Of a DNA stretch of 64,000 nt, positions 16,553 through 25,609 are shown one piece after another. The position numbers were made by a program, and so were the translations under genes. A model generated the notes under the pieces. That model made no database searches. It saw nothing but the letters and a program-made list of their open reading frames with translations, and was not told where the DNA came from. The stretch's first letter is position 1. Each line of letters starts with the position of its first letter. The stretch is from Lachnoclostridium sp. UBA7215 (GTDB lineage: Bacteria > Bacillota > Clostridia > Lachnospirales > Lachnospiraceae), in contig DKUB01000061.1 of assembly GCA_002490465.1 (NCBI GenBank), positions 1 to 64,000 on the forward strand. Direction: 5' to 3'.

Positions 16553-17272
16553 TTACTTATGATTCAGAATCCGCTCCGCCTGCTCTTCCGTAATCCTGTC
16601 ACAGTTTTCCATTTTCTTTAGAACAAGAGACATTCTCTTTCTGGCAAGCTCCATACTGGCGTCAGGGGAGTAATTAGACGGCGCGTTGGGAATACCCGCG
16701 AGCATAACCGCTTCGTAATCCGTAAGTTTGGATGGCTCTTTTCCAAAATATCCTTTTGCCGCATCATAAATCCCGTAATAACCGCTTCCAAAGTAAATTG
16801 TATTTACATATAGCTCAAATATCTCCTTCTTACTATAATCCCTCTCCAGTGCAAAGGCCGCAAAAATCTCTGCGAACTTCCGCTCCATTTTCTTTTCCTG
16901 TGTAAACAATTCATTTTTCGCAATCTGCTGCGTAATTGTGCTCCCCCCTTCCTTAAAGGACAATGTTGTTATATCCGTTAATACGGCTCTCCCTATCGCC
17001 AGCGGATCTATGCCGGGATGGGAGAAAAACCGTTTATCCTCTGCGGAAATAACAGCATCAATATAAATAGGAGGCAGCTCTTCGTACTTGATAAAGTGTT
17101 CCCTCTCACGGATTGTACTGACAGTTTCTGAAACAGGCGTATTCTTTACGGCATCCTGATACATCTGATATCCTTTATAACTGTAAAAAATCACAACGAC
17201 AGTAAAAATAAGGATAAGTACTGTAAAAACACGGAGCGCAATTTTTAAACTGCGCCGTAATTTCTTTCTCAT
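16553..17272 (-). CDS. mtgA: Monofunctional peptidoglycan glycosyltransferase (GT51)
   Basis: 239 aa from the ATG at 17270-17272, which has AGGAG nine bases upstream; a Met eight codons earlier lacks a ribosome site. One N-terminal membrane helix precedes a GT51 domain with the motifs SAEDKRFFSHPGIDP (catalytic Glu), GGSTITQQIAKN, RKFAEIFAAFALER and ELYVNTIYFG. It polymerises lipid II into glycan chains on the outer face of the membrane. No transpeptidase domain follows. It is preceded in the same transcript by a 53-aa membrane protein. Confidence 0.92.
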   Translation of the reverse strand: MRKKLRRSLKIALRVFTVLILIFTVVVIFYSYKGYQMYQDAVKNTPVSETVSTIREREHFIKYEELPPIYIDAVISAEDKRFFSHPGIDPLAIGRAVLTDITTLSFKEGGSTITQQIAKNELFTQEKKMERKFAEIFAAFALERDYSKKEIFELYVNTIYFGSGYYGIYDAAKGYFGKEPSKLTDYEAVMLAGIPNAPSNYSPDASMELARKRMSLVLKKMENCDRITEEQAERILNHK

Positions 17273-17297
17273 AAAATCCGTCTCCTTTCGTATCATT

Positions 17298-17459
17298 TTA
17301 TCTTAAATGTGAAAACATAAACTCAATCCCCTGAAACAAAAAATCCAAAACGAACATAAGAAATCCGGCAACCATAAACACGCTTCCAAAAATCATGCCG
17401 CTAATCCCGAGAAGAAAATTGTATATAATCTTTTTCAGACAGGGAAAACGCTCTTCCAT
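17298..17459 (-). CDS. Tiny membrane protein upstream of mtgA
   Basis: 53 aa, starting MEERFPCLKKIIYNFLLG, with two hydrophobic stretches (FLLGISGMIFGSVFMVAGFL; MFVLDFLFQGIEFMF). The ATG at 17457-17459 is preceded by GAAAGGAGA, an excellent ribosome site. The gene ends 25 bp before mtgA in the same direction, so the two are probably co-transcribed. No family recognised. A TATAAT lies near 17487, but I see no good -35 box. Confidence 0.7.
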   Translation of the reverse strand: MEERFPCLKKIIYNFLLGISGMIFGSVFMVAGFLMFVLDFLFQGIEFMFSHLR

Positions 17460-17661
17460 TCTCCTTTCACCCCCTTTTACCCTGATTATATAACGGATAA
17501 CTTACAGTATGGTGACTCTAAGATTACGTTTTTGTCACGTTAGGGGATTTTTTATATTTGTAAGATAATTATAGCACATTTACCACTGCTATGGTACAAT
17601 AGAAACACGGGGCGCGTTTCACTTTGCCTTCGCAGGAATAATCTCGGTACAGGAGGAACAT

Positions 17662-19062
17662 ATGGTTTTCGGAAAAAATATAAACAGCCCCCAAAAAGGT
17701 CTGAACATCATCATTGTTGGCTGTGGGAAGGTTGGTGCCACCCTCGTGGAACAGCTTTCCAGGGAAGGGCATGATATTACTATGATTGACCAGCACCCTT
17801 CAAGAATCCAGGAAATTACCGGACAATACGATATCATGGGGATTACCGGAAATGGGGCGAGCCACAGCATACAACTGGAGGCTGGAATTGAACAGGCAGA
17901 TTTACTTATTGCCGTAACCGATTCAGATGAACTCAATCTCCTTTGCTGCATTATCGCCAAACAGGTCGGAGATGACTGCGCCACAATCGCGCGCGTACGC
18001 ACCCCGGATTACAGTATCGAGGTGGGATATCTGCGTGAAAAACTCGGACTCACAATGGTCATCAATCCAGAACTGGAAGCAGCCAGGGAAACCTCGCGCA
18101 TTCTTTTTCTGCCAGCAGCACTGGAAGTCAACTCCTTTGCCCACGGCCAGGCGGATATCATTAAATTCCGCATTCCCGAAAACAATATTCTGGACGGCAT
18201 TTCGATTGCTGAACTGGGACAGTCTATCACGCAGGATGTTCTTGTATGTGCTGTGGAGCGGGACGGAGAGGTCACAATTCCGAGCGGCAGTTTTCAGCTT
18301 CTGGCAAAAGATACCGTCTCTTTCGTTGTTTCCCGCAAGAAAATCCATAACTTTTTAAAAAGCATTGATATAAAAACAAAGCAAGTAAAAAACACACTCA
18401 TTGTCGGCGGGGGACGCTCTGCCTACTATCTTGCAACGCATCTGATAAAAATGGGAATTGATGTGCGCATCATTGAGCGAAATACAAAACGCTGTGAAGA
18501 ACTGAGCATCCTGCTGCCAAAGGCAACTATCATCAACGGAGATGGCAGTGATCAGGATATATTAAACCAGGAAAACCTGAAAAATATCGAATCCTTCGTC
18601 CCGCTGACCGGCATTGATGAAGAAAATATTATGCTGACTCTCCATGCCAGGCAGATTTCCAATGCGAAGGTAATTACAAAAATAAACCGGAGTGTATTCA
18701 AAAACGTAATAAACAGTCTTGATCTTGGCAGCGTCATATACCCGCGTTATATTACATCAGAGGCGATTATTGCCTATGTGCGCGCCAAGAAAAATTCTAT
18801 GGACAGCAATATTGAGACTCTGTACCATATGTTTGACCACCGGGCGGAAGCCATTGAATTTCTCGTAGACGAACCGTCCAATGTAACTGACGTTCCCCTG
18901 ATGAACCTGAATCTCAAAGAAAATCTGCTTGTCTGTTGTATATACCGCAACGGCAGGGTCATTATACCAGGCGGACAGGACTGCATACGGACAGGAGATG
19001 CCGTAATGATTGTTACCACACATACCGGATTCCGGGATATTGCTGATATATTGAAAGGATAA
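17662..19062 (+). CDS. trkA: Trk potassium uptake regulatory subunit TrkA
   Basis: 466 aa, the full TrkA length, with two RCK units. Each starts with a Rossmann nucleotide-binding motif (NIIIVGCGKVGATLVEQL near residue 15; NTLIVGGGRSAYYLATHL near 240) and ends with a TrkA-C domain. It gates the TrkH channel in response to NAD(H)/ATP. AGGAGG precedes the ATG, and an extended -10 (TGGTACAAT) lies near 17592. The trkH gene follows after 8 bp. Confidence 0.95.
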   Translation: MVFGKNINSPQKGLNIIIVGCGKVGATLVEQLSREGHDITMIDQHPSRIQEITGQYDIMGITGNGASHSIQLEAGIEQADLLIAVTDSDELNLLCCIIAKQVGDDCATIARVRTPDYSIEVGYLREKLGLTMVINPELEAARETSRILFLPAALEVNSFAHGQADIIKFRIPENNILDGISIAELGQSITQDVLVCAVERDGEVTIPSGSFQLLAKDTVSFVVSRKKIHNFLKSIDIKTKQVKNTLIVGGGRSAYYLATHLIKMGIDVRIIERNTKRCEELSILLPKATIINGDGSDQDILNQENLKNIESFVPLTGIDEENIMLTLHARQISNAKVITKINRSVFKNVINSLDLGSVIYPRYITSEAIIAYVRAKKNSMDSNIETLYHMFDHRAEAIEFLVDEPSNVTDVPLMNLNLKENLLVCCIYRNGRVIIPGGQDCIRTGDAVMIVTTHTGFRDIADILKG

Positions 19063-19070
19063 AAGTTATT

Positions 19071-20552
19071 ATGAATAGTTCCATGATCCGCTTTATTTTA
19101 GGGACCATTTTAAAAACAGAAGCAGTTCTTCTTTTTCTTCCGTGTATTGCCGCTGTGGCTTATGGTGAAAAACAGGGATTTGCTTATGCCTTTACTGCGT
19201 TCATCTGCGCCCTGACAGGAGTCCTGCTCTCCCCAAGGAAACCCAAAAACACCGTATTTTACTTAAAGGAAGGCTGTGTAGCTACTGCGCTCAGTTGGAT
19301 TTTACTCAGTCTTTTTGGCTGCCTTCCCTTTCTTATCACGAGAGAAATCCCATCTCTCACAGACGCTCTTTTTGAAACGGTATCCGGTTTTACAACAACA
19401 GGTGCAAGCATTCTCTCCGATGTAGAAGCACTGTCCTATACGTCCCTCTTCTGGCGCAGCTTTACTCACTGGATTGGCGGAATGGGTGTACTTGTATTTA
19501 TTCTGGCTGTTATTCCAATGAGCGGAGGTTCCCACATTAACCTAATGCGCGCAGAAAGCCCCGGCCCCTCTGTCGGCAAGCTTGTACCAAAAATAAAATC
19601 GACCGCACGCATATTATATCTTATTTATCTCGGCATGACGCTGTTGGAGATCCTGCTCCTGCTCATCTTAAAAATGCCACTTTTTGATTCTATCACACTT
19701 TCCTTTGGCACAGCCGGCACGGGCGGATTCGGAATAAAAAACAGCAGCATTGGCGATTACAGTGCCAGCCAGCAATGGGTTATCACTATATTTATGATCT
19801 TATTCGGCGTAAATTTTAATGCCTTTTACCTGATCGTATTCGGAAAAATAAAAAAGGCGCTCCGCATGGAGGAAGTCCGCTATTATTTCCTCATCATACT
19901 GGCCGCCATCGGTATTATTTTCTTTAATCTTTGGAACTCCGCTATGGGAGCTGTGGACGCCTTGCGCCATGCTTCCTTTCAAGTCGCCTCGATTATCACT
20001 ACTACCGGCTATTCCACGGTAGATTTCAATGCATGGTCCCAGACATGCAAGGCTGTTCTTGTCCTGCTGATGTTTATTGGCGCCTGCGCGGGAAGCACGG
20101 GCGGCGGTATTAAAGTATCGCGTATTGTCATACTGATTAAAACCGTAATCAAGGAATTAAATTCCTATATCCATCCGAAGAGCATAAAAAAAATTTATTT
20201 TGAACACAAGCCGGTAGAACACGAAGTTGTCCGCTCCACCAACGTCTATTTAATTACATTTGTAACGTTATTTTCGGCATCACTTCTGCTCATCTCCTTT
20301 GACGGGCAGGATTTGGTGACGGCGTTTACTGCCGTTGCCGCCACCATAAACAACATTGGGCCCGGCCTGAACAATGTCGGCCCAGCCTGTAACTTCGGAA
20401 TTTTCTCAAACCTTTCCAAATGGGTCCTTATTTTTGATATGTTGGCCGGAAGACTGGAACTTTTTCCGCTTCTCATCCTCTTCCACCCTCATATCTGGCG
20501 CGATTTTATAGAACAAAAACTGAAAAAGCACCGCCGGACAAACCGGTTTTAA
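19071..20552 (+). CDS. trkH: Trk potassium transporter membrane subunit TrkH
   Basis: 493-aa membrane protein with the four M1-P-M2 repeats of the Trk/Ktr/HKT family. Selectivity-filter-like loops are seen as SGFTTTGAS, FGTAGTGGFG, TTTGYSTVDF and NNIGPGLNNVG. It carries K+ with TrkA as the cytosolic regulator. The ribosome site AAAGGA overlaps the trkA stop codon. The gene ends tail to tail with the sulfhydrylase gene, with a 4-bp overlap. Confidence 0.95.
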   Translation: MNSSMIRFILGTILKTEAVLLFLPCIAAVAYGEKQGFAYAFTAFICALTGVLLSPRKPKNTVFYLKEGCVATALSWILLSLFGCLPFLITREIPSLTDALFETVSGFTTTGASILSDVEALSYTSLFWRSFTHWIGGMGVLVFILAVIPMSGGSHINLMRAESPGPSVGKLVPKIKSTARILYLIYLGMTLLEILLLLILKMPLFDSITLSFGTAGTGGFGIKNSSIGDYSASQQWVITIFMILFGVNFNAFYLIVFGKIKKALRMEEVRYYFLIILAAIGIIFFNLWNSAMGAVDALRHASFQVASIITTTGYSTVDFNAWSQTCKAVLVLLMFIGACAGSTGGGIKVSRIVILIKTVIKELNSYIHPKSIKKIYFEHKPVEHEVVRSTNVYLITFVTLFSASLLLISFDGQDLVTAFTAVAATINNIGPGLNNVGPACNFGIFSNLSKWVLIFDMLAGRLELFPLLILFHPHIWRDFIEQKLKKHRRTNRF

Positions 20553-21835
20553 TGAATGGCTTCCAATGCCTGCGCAAGATCGGAAATCAAATCCTCCTTA
20601 TCCTCCAGGCCGCAGGACATACGAATAAGGCCTGCCGGAATACCTGCAGCCATAAGCTGTTCATCATTTAACTGGCGATGAGTGGATGTCGCCGGATTCA
20701 GGCAGCATGTCCTGGCGTCCGCAACATGTGTCTCAATCGCTGCCAGTTTCAGTTCTTTCATAAAGGCCTCTGCCGCCTTTCGTCCCCCTTTCAATTCGAA
20801 GGACACGACACCGCATCCCCCATTCGGCATATACTTCCTGGATAATTCATAATATGCATCCCCTTCCAGCCCTGGATAGCTCACATGGGAAACCTTATTA
20901 TGATTCTTTAGGAATTGCGCAACTGCCTGGCCATTCTCTACATGGCGCGGCATACGAACATGAAGCGATTCCAGTCCAAGATTCAATATATAAGCATTTT
21001 GCGGGGATTGAATACAGCCAAGATCACGCATAAGCTGTGCCGTACATTTCGTAATAAACGCCCCTTCCTGTCCAAATTTTTCAGCGTAAGTGATACCGTG
21101 ATAGGAATCGTCCGGCGTACACAGACCTGGGAATTTATCAGCATGAGCCATCCAGTCAAATTTCCCGGAATCCACAATAGCACCGCCAACTGCCGCTCCG
21201 TGTCCATCCATATACTTTGTAGTAGAATGGGTCACAATATCAGCTCCCCATTCCACAGGCCGGCAATTCACCGGTGTCGGGAAAGTATTGTCAACAATCA
21301 GCGGCACCCCATGGCTGTGAGCCGCTTTGGCAAACTTCTCAATATCTAACACAGTAAGGGCGGGGTTCGCTATCGTCTCCCCAAAAACTGCCCTTGTATT
21401 ATCCTGAAACGCAGCGCAAAGTTCTTCCTCTGAACAGTCCGGTGAAACAAACGTCACATCAATGCCCATCTTTTTCATTGTCACATCAATCAAGTTAAAA
21501 GTCCCGCCATAAATAGATGAGGAAGATACTATATGGCTTCCGCACGGACATATATTAAACAGCGCAAAGAAATTAGCCGCCTGCCCGGAAGAGGTGAGCA
21601 TCGCTGCCGTTCCGCCTTCCAATTCCGCAATCTTTGCTGCCACATAATCATTCGTCGGATTTTGAAGTCTTGTATAAAAATACCCCTCTGCTTCTAAATC
21701 AAACAGTTTTCCCATGTCCTCGCTTGTATTGTACTTAAACGTTGTAGACTGAATAATAGGAATTTGCCGGGGTTCTCCATTTCCGGGCGTATATCCCCCC
21801 TGTACACATTTTGTATTTATTTTATAATCGCTCAT
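20549..21835 (-). CDS. metY: O-acetylhomoserine sulfhydrylase
   Basis: 428-aa PLP enzyme of the Cys/Met-metabolism family. The PLP lysine lies in HSTTKYMDGHG, with TSSGQAANFFALFNI and the C-terminal SCGLEDKEDLISDLAQAL also typical. It makes homocysteine from O-acetylhomoserine and sulfide. The ATG at 21833-21835 (MSDYK) has GGAGG six bases upstream. Longer frames exist, but the first Met would lie upstream of the predicted transcription start. The leader is only about 40 nt, so no SAM riboswitch fits. Confidence 0.92.
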   Translation of the reverse strand: MSDYKINTKCVQGGYTPGNGEPRQIPIIQSTTFKYNTSEDMGKLFDLEAEGYFYTRLQNPTNDYVAAKIAELEGGTAAMLTSSGQAANFFALFNICPCGSHIVSSSSIYGGTFNLIDVTMKKMGIDVTFVSPDCSEEELCAAFQDNTRAVFGETIANPALTVLDIEKFAKAAHSHGVPLIVDNTFPTPVNCRPVEWGADIVTHSTTKYMDGHGAAVGGAIVDSGKFDWMAHADKFPGLCTPDDSYHGITYAEKFGQEGAFITKCTAQLMRDLGCIQSPQNAYILNLGLESLHVRMPRHVENGQAVAQFLKNHNKVSHVSYPGLEGDAYYELSRKYMPNGGCGVVSFELKGGRKAAEAFMKELKLAAIETHVADARTCCLNPATSTHRQLNDEQLMAAGIPAGLIRMSCGLEDKEDLISDLAQALEAIH

Positions 21836-21880
21836 TTTCATCCTCCATTCCTTTTTAAATTTCATATAAAAACTTTTTTC

Positions 21881-21909
21881 ATTATACATAATTCATCTGC
21901 ATTTTGCAA
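21881..21909 (-). promoter_or_regulatory. Promoter of metY
   Basis: TTGCAA (21904-21909), 17-bp spacer, TATAAT (21881-21886). Confidence 0.75.
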
Positions 21910-21976
21910 ATTTATCTTTTGCTGCATACCGTTAAAACAAAGGTAAATATATCAACAAAGCATGCATAATGTATCA

Positions 21977-22005
21977 TTGTTTACCAAAACTGAATTTGTT
22001 ATAAT
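21977..22005 (+). promoter_or_regulatory. Promoter of the multidomain GH43 gene
   Basis: TTGTTT (21977-21982), 17-bp spacer, TATAAT (22000-22005), followed by GAGGAGG and the ATG. Confidence 0.75.
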
Positions 22006-22031
22006 ATTAAAAAAATTGAGGAGGTAAATTT

Positions 22032-24467
22032 ATGTTACATAAAAACATGAAAAAAGCGCTGTCCCTTGCTTCTATTCTGGCATTTACATTTACTGGAATC
22101 GTAGCGCCCTGGGGAACAGACAGTGCGCAGGCTGCAAAAAAAGCAAGCCTGAAAACAAAAAAAATTACAGTTAAAGCCGGACAATCAAAAAAAATTGTCA
22201 TTAACGGAAAAGCCAAAAAAGCTACATATGCCTTTAAGAGCAATAAGAAAAAGGTTGCATCCGTGAACAAAAATGGGCTTGTAAAGGGGATAAAGGCCGG
22301 CAAAGCAACTATCACAGTGACAGAAAAGATTAAAAAGAAAAAGAGAACATTGGGCAAAGTAGCAGTCACTGTAAAAAAAGTTTCCAAACCGAAAGTTACC
22401 CCTCAGGTAACGCCATCTAAAAAACCGGATGTTACGCCAGAGGCTACACCAGATACGACGCCGACTATTATGCCGGACATTACACCGTCTGCTAAACCGG
22501 GCGATACTCCCGAACCACCGGCAGAGACAAAAAAACCAACGACGGAGGTACTTGTTTTGGAAGGCGAACAGTTAAAACCAACAACAGAAGATGACCGCAC
22601 AAACGGCCAGTATACTTTGAACGATGATGGTACCGTGGAGGTAAAAGCCGGTTGGAAATATTATGCACTGGCTTTTCCAGAGCCACTGAATCTGGCAAAA
22701 GTAAGGACCATCGAAATCGTGGGAAGCGCTTCTAATGACTATCGATTAAGTTTTGGAAATAAAGCTGGTGAATACTTTATTGATCATGACAACCTGGACA
22801 GCTGGACATATCCTTCAAAATTCAGTGGCAGCACAGTCATAGATCTTACCGCACAGAACCCTAATGGAGAGGCAGACTGGCTTTTCTTAGGCACGAAAAC
22901 CGAAAACGAAGTAGTCTTTGATATTAAATCCATTACATTCACGCTCGGGAAACCTGCAAATGTAGAATATAACACGGATGGACTCACCGAGGCAGCAAAG
23001 GAAGTTGGTTACAATAACCCGATTGCCGCACAGCGCTTTTTAGCAGACCCGTACGCCATTGAATACAATGGCACAGTATATGTGTATGGCACAAACGACA
23101 GTAACCAGATGCGAATTGGAGAGGACGGGAAAATCCCGGCCAACAATGGTTATGAATATATCAACACCCTGAACTGCTACTCTTCCAAAGACATGGTAAA
23201 CTGGACTGACGAGGGAATTATCCCGGTAGCAGGCAAAAAAGGCCCCGCATCCTGGGCAAAGAACAGTTGGGCGCCAGCCGTTGCCTATAAAAATATTAAC
23301 GGCAAAGATAAATTCTTCATCTATTTTGCCGATAACGGAAGCGGTATTGGCGTACTGGAAGGTGACAGTCCAACCGGTCCATTCCACGACCCCATCGGAA
23401 AACAGTTAATCAGCCGTGACACACCAAACTGCTCCGGCTCCCAGGTACCATGGCTGTTTGACCCGGCCGTACTTGTTGATGATGACGGACAGGGATATCT
23501 GTATTTTGGCGGCATCGGCGAATCCGAGGACAGGGAACATCCAAAATGCATCCGTGTCGTAAAACTTGGCGATGATATGATAAGTCTCGCTGGAGACCCG
23601 GTAGAAATTGACGCTCCGGCGCCATTCGAGGATTCCGGCATCAATAAAATTGACGGCAAATACTATTACAGTTATTGTACCAATTTCAATGTTGGCACAA
23701 CAACAAAAGAACTGGGAACTGCAAGCATTGCCTACATGGTAAGCGATAGTCCAATGGGTCCATGGTCCGAGGCAAAATGCGTACTGAAGAGCCCGGGAAC
23801 ATACTTTAACAAACTGCCAAATAACAGTTTGAATAACAATCACCATTGTATGCTGCAGCGGGGCGATAAACTTTATATGTTCTATCACTCACAAAAGACA
23901 GCAGCGGACATGGGAATCAGCGGATACCGTACAACCGGCGTCAGCCTTGTGGAAAAAGATAAAGATGGAAACCTGACATCAAAAATGGATATGGAAGGCG
24001 TTCCAGGCGATAAGGACTTTAACCCGTATGACGTTGTAGAGGCAGAAACCTTTGCCTGGTCAGAGGGAACTTCTACGATTGTCGGCCCAGACCAGGGCAA
24101 TACGAGAAACAACCGTGTTTTGTCCTCCATCAGCAAAAACGACTATGTAGGACTTGACCGCGTTGCCTTTGGCGAAGATGGCGCACAGTCTGTTATGATG
24201 CGGATTGCCAGTGATTCTGCAGAAAAAGCTGAGGGCACAATAGAAATTTATATTGACAGTATGAAAGCAGCTTTTAAAATTGGTGAGGTATCTGTATCGG
24301 CTGATTCCGACTTCAAATACATATCTGCTGCTCTGACAAAAAAAGTAACTGGAACACATAAACTGTTCTTTAAATTTAATATCAAAGGAATCTTAGTCGA
24401 CACATGGATGTTTTCTAAGGACGCTGAGCCGAAAGAACCAGCCACACCGGCACCAGCTGAAAAATAA
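22032..24467 (+). CDS. Secreted multidomain GH43 glycosidase with Big2 and CBM6-like domains
   Basis: 811 aa. Signal peptide 1-35 (SAQAA), a Lys-rich Big2-like domain (about 36-120), a Pro/Thr linker (about 121-170), a beta-sandwich carbohydrate-binding-like region (175-305), then the GH43 propeller (about 315-650) with base-bearing RFLADPYAIEYNGTVYVYG, DPAVLVDDDGQGYLYFGG and candidate acid in PFEDSGINKIDGKYYYSY. A CBM6-like domain follows (about 665-795, starting VVEAETFAWSEG). Such enzymes remove arabinose or xylose units from plant polysaccharides. There is no sortase motif or lipobox, so it is released or held by the Big2 part. Strong GAGGAGG site. Confidence 0.9.
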   Translation: MLHKNMKKALSLASILAFTFTGIVAPWGTDSAQAAKKASLKTKKITVKAGQSKKIVINGKAKKATYAFKSNKKKVASVNKNGLVKGIKAGKATITVTEKIKKKKRTLGKVAVTVKKVSKPKVTPQVTPSKKPDVTPEATPDTTPTIMPDITPSAKPGDTPEPPAETKKPTTEVLVLEGEQLKPTTEDDRTNGQYTLNDDGTVEVKAGWKYYALAFPEPLNLAKVRTIEIVGSASNDYRLSFGNKAGEYFIDHDNLDSWTYPSKFSGSTVIDLTAQNPNGEADWLFLGTKTENEVVFDIKSITFTLGKPANVEYNTDGLTEAAKEVGYNNPIAAQRFLADPYAIEYNGTVYVYGTNDSNQMRIGEDGKIPANNGYEYINTLNCYSSKDMVNWTDEGIIPVAGKKGPASWAKNSWAPAVAYKNINGKDKFFIYFADNGSGIGVLEGDSPTGPFHDPIGKQLISRDTPNCSGSQVPWLFDPAVLVDDDGQGYLYFGGIGESEDREHPKCIRVVKLGDDMISLAGDPVEIDAPAPFEDSGINKIDGKYYYSYCTNFNVGTTTKELGTASIAYMVSDSPMGPWSEAKCVLKSPGTYFNKLPNNSLNNNHHCMLQRGDKLYMFYHSQKTAADMGISGYRTTGVSLVEKDKDGNLTSKMDMEGVPGDKDFNPYDVVEAETFAWSEGTSTIVGPDQGNTRNNRVLSSISKNDYVGLDRVAFGEDGAQSVMMRIASDSAEKAEGTIEIYIDSMKAAFKIGEVSVSADSDFKYISAALTKKVTGTHKLFFKFNIKGILVDTWMFSKDAEPKEPATPAPAEK

Positions 24468-24501
24468 ATGGTTGTATATTTTTCCTGACATAGCACATAC
24501 T

Positions 24502-24533
24502 AGAAAGGGCGCACAAAAACGTGCGCCCTTTCT
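24502..24533 (+). terminator. Hairpin after the GH43 gene
   Basis: Perfect 13-bp stem AGAAAGGGCGCAC / GTGCGCCCTTTCT with an AAAAAC loop, 35 bp after the stop. It lacks a long T-run, so it may end transcription weakly or protect the mRNA. Confidence 0.55.
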
Positions 24534-24563
24534 GAAAATATAGATTTAATGGAGGTATGCGCT

Positions 24564-24854
24564 GTGGATGAAAATTTAAGAACCGAACTGCCAAAATTAG
24601 CGCTTGACGAGATTCCCTCTCCCTCAAAAAATGCGGTAGAGATTACGGGCCTGGTAAAACACCGGGGACGCATTGAGGGATATCAGCTGTCTGATGAACG
24701 AATCGTCAGCCGATCAGAAGGAGTGGCACTTGCCAGGGCCGGCGAAATCCGTGGTGTCGGCATTGCACACCGAAGAGACACGGAATATCTGAAATCTGTA
24801 CCGGACGGCAGCGAAGCCAATAACCTATCTTCTCTGCCAACGGTAAATGGATAA
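24564..24854 (+). CDS. DUF3892-domain small protein
   Basis: 96 aa beginning with GTG at 24564-24566, chosen because GGAGG lies eight bases upstream; the ATG five codons earlier overlaps that site and has none of its own. The core reads ITGLVKHRGRIEGYQLSDER, then SEGVALARAGEIRGVGIA and TEYLKSVPDGSEANNLSSLP, matching DUF3892 across its length. The family has no established function. The gene is alone between a hairpin and a terminator. Confidence 0.82.
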   Translation: MDENLRTELPKLALDEIPSPSKNAVEITGLVKHRGRIEGYQLSDERIVSRSEGVALARAGEIRGVGIAHRRDTEYLKSVPDGSEANNLSSLPTVNG

Positions 24855-24870
24855 ATATTTCACACGTATA

Positions 24871-24919
24871 AAACAGCGATAAAGACGCCAATTATTTTAG
24901 CCCCTTTATCGCTGTTTTT
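24871..24919. terminator. Bidirectional terminator
   Basis: Stem AAACAGCGATAAAG / CTTTATCGCTGTTT with T-runs on both strands. It serves the DUF3892 gene (plus) and the ABC operon (minus). Confidence 0.85.
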
Positions 24920-24931
24920 CTGAATACAGAA

Positions 24932-25609
24932 CTACTGAAATGCCACAGAACTTTCTCCATCCTGAATCCTTATCTGTCTCTTTGTCACAGATGCCACTTT
25001 TTCATCGTGGGTAACGAGTAAAATCGTTTTTCCCTCCTCATTGATTTCGCAGAGCAGGGACATAAGCTCCTGCCCGGTTTTCTGGTCGAGCGCCCCAGTC
25101 GGCTCATCGGCAAGAAGGATATCCGCCTTTGTTACTAATGCCCTTGCAATCGCTGCCCTTTGCTGCTGGCCTCCGGATATCTGCGTTGGTTTTTTCTTCG
25201 CAAGATTCTCAATCCCGAGGCGTTCCATGTAATATTCGACACGCTCTTTTCTCTCCTTTTTGGAAAGCTTCTGGCACAGCAAGGGCAGCTCAACATTGTC
25301 ATAGACGTTATAATCATTTAACAAGGCGAACTGCTGGAAGATAAAGCTGACCATCCGGTTCCGTATCCGGCTTAACTGGTTGGGGGTGAATTTGCCCAGA
25401 TTTTTTCCTTTTAACAAGTAGTTTCCCGAGGTAGGAATGTCCATGCAGCCCAAGATATTGAGCAACGTGGATTTCCCTGAGCCGGACGGCCCCATAATAG
25501 CCCAGAACTCCCCCTGTTCAATTTTTAAATTTACATTGGTTAACGCTACGGTTTTGCTCTCCCCTTTTCCATATGTCTTATTGATATTCTGTAATTCAAT
25601 CATTGTCAT
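24932..25609 (-). CDS. ABC transporter ATP-binding protein (MacB/LolD type)
   Basis: 225 aa. Walker A GPSGSGKST, Q-loop FQQF, signature ISGGQQQRAAIARAL, Walker B ILLADEPTGALD and switch VTHDEK are all intact. It powers the two FtsX/MacB-fold permeases encoded just upstream. Its ATG overlaps the stop of the preceding permease (TAATG), and GGAGG lies within that gene's last codons, so translation is coupled. This type moves or senses peptides or lipoproteins and often gives resistance to antimicrobial peptides. Last gene of the operon. Confidence 0.92.
   Translation of the reverse strand: MTMIELQNINKTYGKGESKTVALTNVNLKIEQGEFWAIMGPSGSGKSTLLNILGCMDIPTSGNYLLKGKNLGKFTPNQLSRIRNRMVSFIFQQFALLNDYNVYDNVELPLLCQKLSKKERKERVEYYMERLGIENLAKKKPTQISGGQQQRAAIARALVTKADILLADEPTGALDQKTGQELMSLLCEINEEGKTILLVTHDEKVASVTKRQIRIQDGESSVAFQ

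Noticed and set aside
21836..21890. SAM riboswitch in front of metY
   Set aside because: The promoter leaves only about 40 nt of leader.
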